Assembly: GCA_963070105.1 (NCBI GenBank)
Contig: OY718804.1
Coordinates: forward strand, 4,487,317 to 4,551,316
DNA from: Litomosoides sigmodontis
Taxonomy: Eukaryota; Nematoda; Chromadorea; Rhabditida; Onchocercidae
DNA: 64,000 bases
Direction: 5' to 3'
The stretch's first letter is position 1, and each line of letters starts with the position of its first letter. The position numbers were made by a program, and so were the translations under genes. A model generated the notes under the pieces. That model made no database searches. It was not told where the DNA came from and saw only the letters and a list, made by a program, of their open reading frames with translations. Below are positions 58,716 through 64,000 of the stretch, piece after piece.

Positions 58716-61700
58716 ATGGGAAGACGCAAAGTAAATCGATCTGAGCGGTGCCGCTTGCATCATGGTGTATTGGGAGAAGATTCATCACTATCAGCTATAA
58801 TATACTCATCGAAGGCTAAGAAGCTACGACGATTTTCAGTGTATGATTAATAAATTTTTAAAATTCTAAATTTTAAAATTTCACATCAAATGATTGATAT
58901 TTTTGCAATTTGTCTTTTCGTCATCAAACAATCTTTTGTCTATCAGATATTTTTTTAAAGTAGCATTACTTCACTGAGAGAATGAATAAGTGTTGATAAA
59001 AACATTTTGTGATTAAATAATTAGTGAACAGTGAACATCTTCAGTTGTCGACGTTTTTGTTTGTTCTCATTTGGTTCTTTTATTTCGATCGTTTTGGCAA
59101 TACTTTTGCACTATTACATTTTAAGCGGACCAATCAAATCTGTAAAATACAGGTGAGTTTCAAAATTCAATTTTTATTAATCTATTTTGGCAATTTTATA
59201 TTTTTTACACAATTTCATCAATTACATAGCAAACGTCAAAGAACGTTTCAAGGTGTTATAGCACGTTAAATCGAAACGCGTGCAAGATTAATTTTAATGT
59301 TGCGCATTATTAAACAGGAAGATTTTATTGTTTTTTTAGTTTCCATACCAAATCAATTAAATTTTTTGAAAAAATATTTTAAAACAATTAATTGAAAAAA
59401 CATTCGCACTTTTTGCACATTTCACTTAACTTAATATTCCAAAAATCAAATGGAATACTAACAGATTTAGTAATTTCGTAAAAGATAATTAATTAATTGT
59501 TAATGAATGTAGAGTGCAGAAGTCCTCCTTTTCTGTTAACATTGGGTTTTTAAAAAAAATATGAAATCCTCCATTCAGTGTTTTTTTTTTACTTTTTTTT
59601 CCTCCATCGTTATTCTTCCTCAATGATAAAGATCTTTTCCTTTTAACTCCTCTTTAACTCTTATTAAAGTTACAGTTTAATTTAGACTTCCAAAACCGCC
59701 GAATCTCACGGGTGCTCTAAAACCGAACCAGGAATTAACACGTGCAGAAATATTGTTGCTGAATGAAATTAATGGACCGGAATCAATTGCACTACATGAG
59801 GAAAGTAAAGCCATATATGTTGGTCTCAAGACCGGTTTCGTTGCCGCAATTGAAATTGACAAATTTAAAAATGTATGCGCAGTTTGCACCCTTTGATGTC
59901 TCTTAGCTTTCACGTGGGAATGAGTGCGAGAGAATTTCGAGTTACAAAACTCCTCTCGTCAAATTTATGTGGAAAACAATTCGAAATCCTAACCTTCTCC
60001 TCGCCAAATCAAAGAGTTTGGAGAAAAGAATTTTAAAAAATTCAATAATTCGACATTCAAATTAGCGGTAAATTGATGTGTCACGACAGCAAGGTGTGAC
60101 TAAATTGATAACTAATTATCACAACATCATTAATAGGCGAAGGTGGTGAAAGATTTCAAATTATTCACGAAAACGGGACATAAAAAGGCATGTGACGGAA
60201 GCTACCATTCGTTACCGGAATGTGGCCGTCCTTTAGGAATGCGATTTAACCGGAAAAATCCGGACTTATTGCTTGTTGCTGATGCATATCACGGATTGTT
60301 TGAAGCAAACATTCAAAACAGTATAAGTGTCATTTTTGTCTATTCTTAGAGATTCAACGATATAATTTGCCGGACTAAGTAATAGCAATAAATCTTAAGT
60401 TAACGAAACTAGCAAATTGCGATATACCTTTTGAGAAATGAAATGGCAATTGAAATAATTTAAAGTACTTGTAATTTCCGAAAAACATCTCAAGTTGATT
60501 TTTAAGTCATTTTTAAGTTTTAGCCACAGTATTCTACTGCTATTTTTTTACTTTCGATAATTTTTCCACTTTAAAGCTTCATTTCTTTTGTTTTGGCGAA
60601 TTATTACAAGTCTTGTGCTCTTAGATGAATAAACTTAAAATTGGAAATTTTCCAAAGTAAAAGAATTATTAATAAGAGGAAGAATTAGCTCATAAAATTT
60701 CAGTGACAGTCAGACAAATCCTAAGGCCTGGAGCTAAAATATCGCATGGCCTATCTTGGCCACTTGTTCATTTTAATGATTTCGATATTAGCCGAGACGG
60801 ACAGCACATCGTCCTTACTGAACCATCTCATCGTTTTGCCGACCGTGATTGCTTCTATGCGATGGTTGAACACAGAGCGGATGGAAGATAAGCGTGCTAT
60901 TTCAGCTCAAATTTAAATTCAATAAATTTACTAGTTAAATTAAATTATTCATCGAAGCACTAGCAATAGATACTTTGATGACTTCTTCTTTATGAAAACT
61001 TATTAGGCATTTTTAAATTTAATTTAAGCTCACGGATTAATATCTATGTGTTCTTTGAGTTAGAAAAAAATTTCAATCGTTTAAATGCTAATCATTAATT
61101 TCTTTGTCCAAATTAGACTTAAATTTGAATTATGCAAGATGTGATTTTAACAGTATTTCTATTTAGATTATTGCATTACAACATGAAAACAGGTGTCCTA
61201 CGTGTACTGGTTGATCGTTTGCATTATCCGAACGGAGTGGAATTTGATAGGACTGGAAAATGTGTATTTTTTTCCGAAATGGGCAATCTTCGAATACTGA
61301 AGTTATTAAATATTTTTCACAACCACTGAGTGTTATTAATTTAAGTGTGAACTTTTCATTCCCCCACCATCCTTTCTTGAGCTTTAGCAATTAGCACAAT
61401 CTAAATCATCAAATCTTCGCCTCTCCCAGTCGAAGAACAACAAATATTCATTTTGCTAAATTAATTTTCTTGATTGATTTCACTTTTAGACATTGTTTCA
61501 ATCACAAGTACCAGAAGTACACGGTTGTTGCAAGTAATTTACCTGGTTATCCGGACAATATTCGAACAGCTAGGAATGGTATGTTATGGGTACCGCTTGG
61601 TCAAGCTCGCTTGACCGACGATTCCTGGATTACTGAAAGACCTTTTCTAAGGGATGTCATTGCAATGGTATTCATTTTGTCATTTCATTTCATAATTTTA

Positions 61701-62287
61701 AACTGTTTGGAAGTGTTTTGCTTATGCCTCCTCTTAGATCTCTTTCTTCCCCACTTCACTAAGTATAATTGCGAAATTTCTGTTAACCTAAATGATTATT
61801 TTTTACTGATTACCGTTTAAAGCACTTCATACGTATGTCGTACATGAAAGGTATGTGCTGGAAAATATTACAGTAATATTTTCCAGCACATACAGTGTCT
61901 ACGATATTACAGGTGGCAAAAAGTCACGCATTCATATCATTTTTTGATTATTTCTTACCCAAATATGGCTTGCTACTGCTTATTGATCCAACAAATGGCA
62001 CCATTACGAGAAGTTTCCACGATCCTAGCGGTTTAACTATAAGTTCAATCTCACAGGTAACAGTAACTTCTCCCGCTGACTTATTTTATTCACTAAATTA
62101 GTGTACAATCGTTACGCCACAACCTTCCCTGCTATACTTCAATTTACGGCAAATAACACGAAGTGAGGAATTGTCAACGATGCTTTCCCCTTTCTTGCAG
62201 GCGATGGAGCTTGATGATGGTACTATCTTACTTGGTGGTGATAATAATATGTTCTTGGCCAGATTCAAACCATCAACAAGTTTGTGA
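58716..62287 (+). CDS. APMAP / strictosidine-synthase-like membrane protein (complete, 9 exons, 443 aa)
   Basis: A six-bladed beta-propeller enzyme-like protein of the adipocyte plasma membrane-associated protein family (arylesterase or lactonase-like activity is reported for the family). It is anchored as a type II membrane protein. Exons are 58716-58840, 59045-59152, 59686-59872, 60137-60320, 60704-60887, 61167-61301, 61490-61667, 61913-62056 and 62201-62287. All phases agree; 443 residues against about 416 in human APMAP. A basic cytosolic head (KAKKLRRFSVCRRF) precedes the anchor FGSFISIVLAILLHYY. Family blocks follow: LLNEINGPESIALHEE, CGRPLGMRF, LLVADAYHGLFEAN, LVHFNDFDISRDGQHI, LVDRLHYPNGVEF, LPGYPDNIRTARNGMLWV, ITERPFLRDVIA and SFHDPSGL. 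The join 60887/61167 is unusual: the exon ends GGAAG and the intron starts ATAAGC rather than GTAAGC. Confidence 0.92.
61851..61893. repeat. Perfect 20-bp inverted repeat with 3-base loop
   Basis: Arms 61851-61870 and 61874-61893 are exact reverse complements around CAG. The hairpin ends 19 bases upstream of exon 8 of the APMAP-like gene (61913). In the pre-mRNA it would place a very stable stem where the branch point and polypyrimidine region normally lie. Confidence 0.95.
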
Positions 62288-62594
62288 AAGAAGAAAGCAT
62301 TCTCATTTTGAAATTGCTGAATCCTTTAAAAAGATTTCCATTTCATGTTTCGCTATAAGATACAGTCGAAAGTGCCAAATACGTATACAACTTGCAAATG
62401 AATTTTAATTTTCATGCATTACGCTTGCTAATTACAACTTATAAAATTCATTTATTTCATAAGCAAACGCTGATGATAAAAGAAGCATTTTTAGTGGGAA
62501 ATATTAAGGAGGAAATAATAGCAGTGCTAAGTGATGATGGTCATTAATAACAGTTCTAAGGCTATGGTAGCAAAAAAAGGAACAGAAAGTAAAA
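62288..62594. other. Convergent 3' spacer
   Basis: 307 bases between the stops of the APMAP-like gene and the minus-strand phosphatase. No gene seen. Confidence 0.6.
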
Positions 62595-63812
62595 TCACAC
62601 TTTGTCATCCTCCTCCTTTATTGCATCATCAATGTCCACTTCACTATGCTTACTTGACCGTACCTTTAAGCGATATTCACTTGGTGCTAGCGTTACAAAT
62701 GAGCACCGTAACTCCTCATCAACTGTTAATACCGCACCGCAGTTGTTGAATGTGCCACAATAATTTGGAGCCGAAAAAATAGTGATCATATGGCGACCAG
62801 CAAAAAATTCATAACCATCCTGAAAGAACAAAAAAAGTAACAAAATTCAAATCCTTTAACCGTCTTTTTAAAAAAAAATGTTTTAAAAGGATATTTTAAT
62901 TTTAACTACATTATTTAAAATGTATTAGCACTAAAATTTTGTTCTAAAAATTTTTTCCACAAAAAAGACGTTTGAATAAAATTTGCATATAATTTGTTCC
63001 AATGCAATTAATTATCTTAACGTACACGTAATAAGATGTGATAATGAAGGATTGCGAATATTTGAGTACGATCCGTGAAACAGGCTGATCTCGTGCGACA
63101 CTGACTTACCTGAACAACTTGATGAGCGCGTACAATAAAATCCAATTTACACTGTTGGCATATTGCTAGCACTGCTCGCTGATTGAAATGATGTGAAATG
63201 CCACGTACTGATGGCACAAAATTTGGATCATTTGGCTCGTTCGACATCCGAGCGTCTGGATCAGACCTATAAACCACACTTCTGTGATCAAGGCGAGATC
63301 AGATAATTATTGATTATTCATTTGTAAATTGATTCACTAAAACATACCACAACAAATCAACTTCTATACTTTCATCAATTGGATCTACCGGCCTTTTCAA
63401 GTGCCGTAGGATATCAAGATTTGTCATTTTTGGTGACAAACCACCATGCATGCAAAGTATACGTTTACCGACATATGCTGCAAATGGTAACCAATTGAAC
63501 AAATCCTGAAATTCACAAATTTAATAAACCATAGCAATTATTATTGCTCCACCAATTGCATAAAATAACGATGTTGCTTTTGTTTTGCAAAAATTTTCAT
63601 ACCTGAAATTTGATCCACAATAAATTACCATCTTGGAACCGTTCCTCTAATTCATCCCGAAAGCCGTAAGCGTAATTTATGAGTGAGCACTCGTGATTCC
63701 CTCGTAGGAGAAAAATTTTTGCTGGGAAGCGTATTTTCAAAACTAATAGTAAACATATCACTTCCAAACTATTTGGTCCTCGATCAACATAATCACCCAT
63801 AAAGAGATATCG
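62595..63812 (-). CDS. PP1-like Ser/Thr phosphatase, 3' part (continues past right edge)
   Basis: Exons (high to low): 63812-63603, 63505-63348, 63266-63110 and 62819-62595, all in phase; 249 residues visible. Signatures: [71 protein letters not shown] (usual RGVSFTF), [16 protein letters not shown] and [17 protein letters not shown]. These provide the Asp, Asn and His metal ligands and catalytic residues. The N-terminal metal motif (GDxHG) must lie in an exon beyond 63812, probably outside the window. After the core comes a charged, acidic tail ([16 protein letters not shown]) unlike that of canonical PP1. It is a different paralogue from the 18.5-24 kb phosphatase. Confidence 0.94.
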
Positions 63813-64000
63813 CTATAATGCATTTTAATGAATGTCAAAATTCAATTAAAAGGCGTGCAAATTGCATTCTTTCATCTTTTCCGAAATGCAAAATTCGCTC
63901 CAATTAATGCTATTAATGAGAAAAAAATTTTCGCATTTTATTTTTTAAGCAACTCAATTAATTAAAATTAGCCTAAAGTAGCAAAACCTCATAGGGTGGC

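Overview
This window looks like nuclear DNA from a nematode. The coding sequence is broken into many small exons. Introns end in a tight TTTCAG/TTTTAG-type acceptor. Several start codons sit a few bases after an unpaired 3' splice site, as expected for spliced-leader trans-splicing. The recognisable genes include nematode-typical types: an ODR-4 orthologue, a SYM-2-like hnRNP F/H protein, and two divergent PP1-like phosphatases. The DNA is strongly AT-rich with very large simple repeats. A spirurid-type parasite is possible, but I cannot fix the clade from sequence alone.

Layout. 0-6 kb: the 3' part of an Sds3-family corepressor gene (+), a G-rich tract, then a complete V-ATPase subunit B gene (+). 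7.5-17.5 kb: a ten-exon SYM-2/hnRNP F/H-like RNA-binding protein (+), an unrecognised cysteine-rich protein with a C-terminal membrane segment (+), and an unrecognised head-plus-coiled-coil protein (-). 18.5-24 kb: a PP1-like phosphatase with a very acidic N-terminal extension, one intron of which holds about 2.2 kb of uninterrupted ATT repeat. 24.8-38.9 kb: three minus-strand genes, namely a RECQL5-type helicase, the GPI-transamidase subunit PIG-T, and a small zinc-binding protein. 39-47.4 kb: about 8.5 kb with no gene I can assemble, holding GA/CT microsatellites, small hairpins, an orphan exon-like block and a short GC-richer island. 47.4-55.8 kb: three minus-strand genes, namely a RING-finger membrane protein, ODR-4 and an unrecognised 344-residue protein, in an arrangement that could be an operon. 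57.6 kb: tRNA-Leu(UAA). 58.7-62.3 kb: an APMAP/strictosidine-synthase-like membrane protein (+). 62.6 kb to the right edge: the 3' part of a second PP1-like phosphatase (-).

The genes are mostly independent housekeeping functions: chromatin repression, proton pumping, RNA processing, DNA repair, GPI anchoring, membrane-protein maturation and quality control, and dephosphorylation. The oddest features are the giant pure ATT array, predicted AT-AG and GC-AG introns, a perfect 20-bp hairpin just upstream of a splice acceptor, a three-codon upstream ORF that overlaps a start codon, and a candidate XRCC4-like gene. Exon boundaries were read by eye from splice consensus and reading phase. Wherever I list all exons, the phases were checked for consistency.
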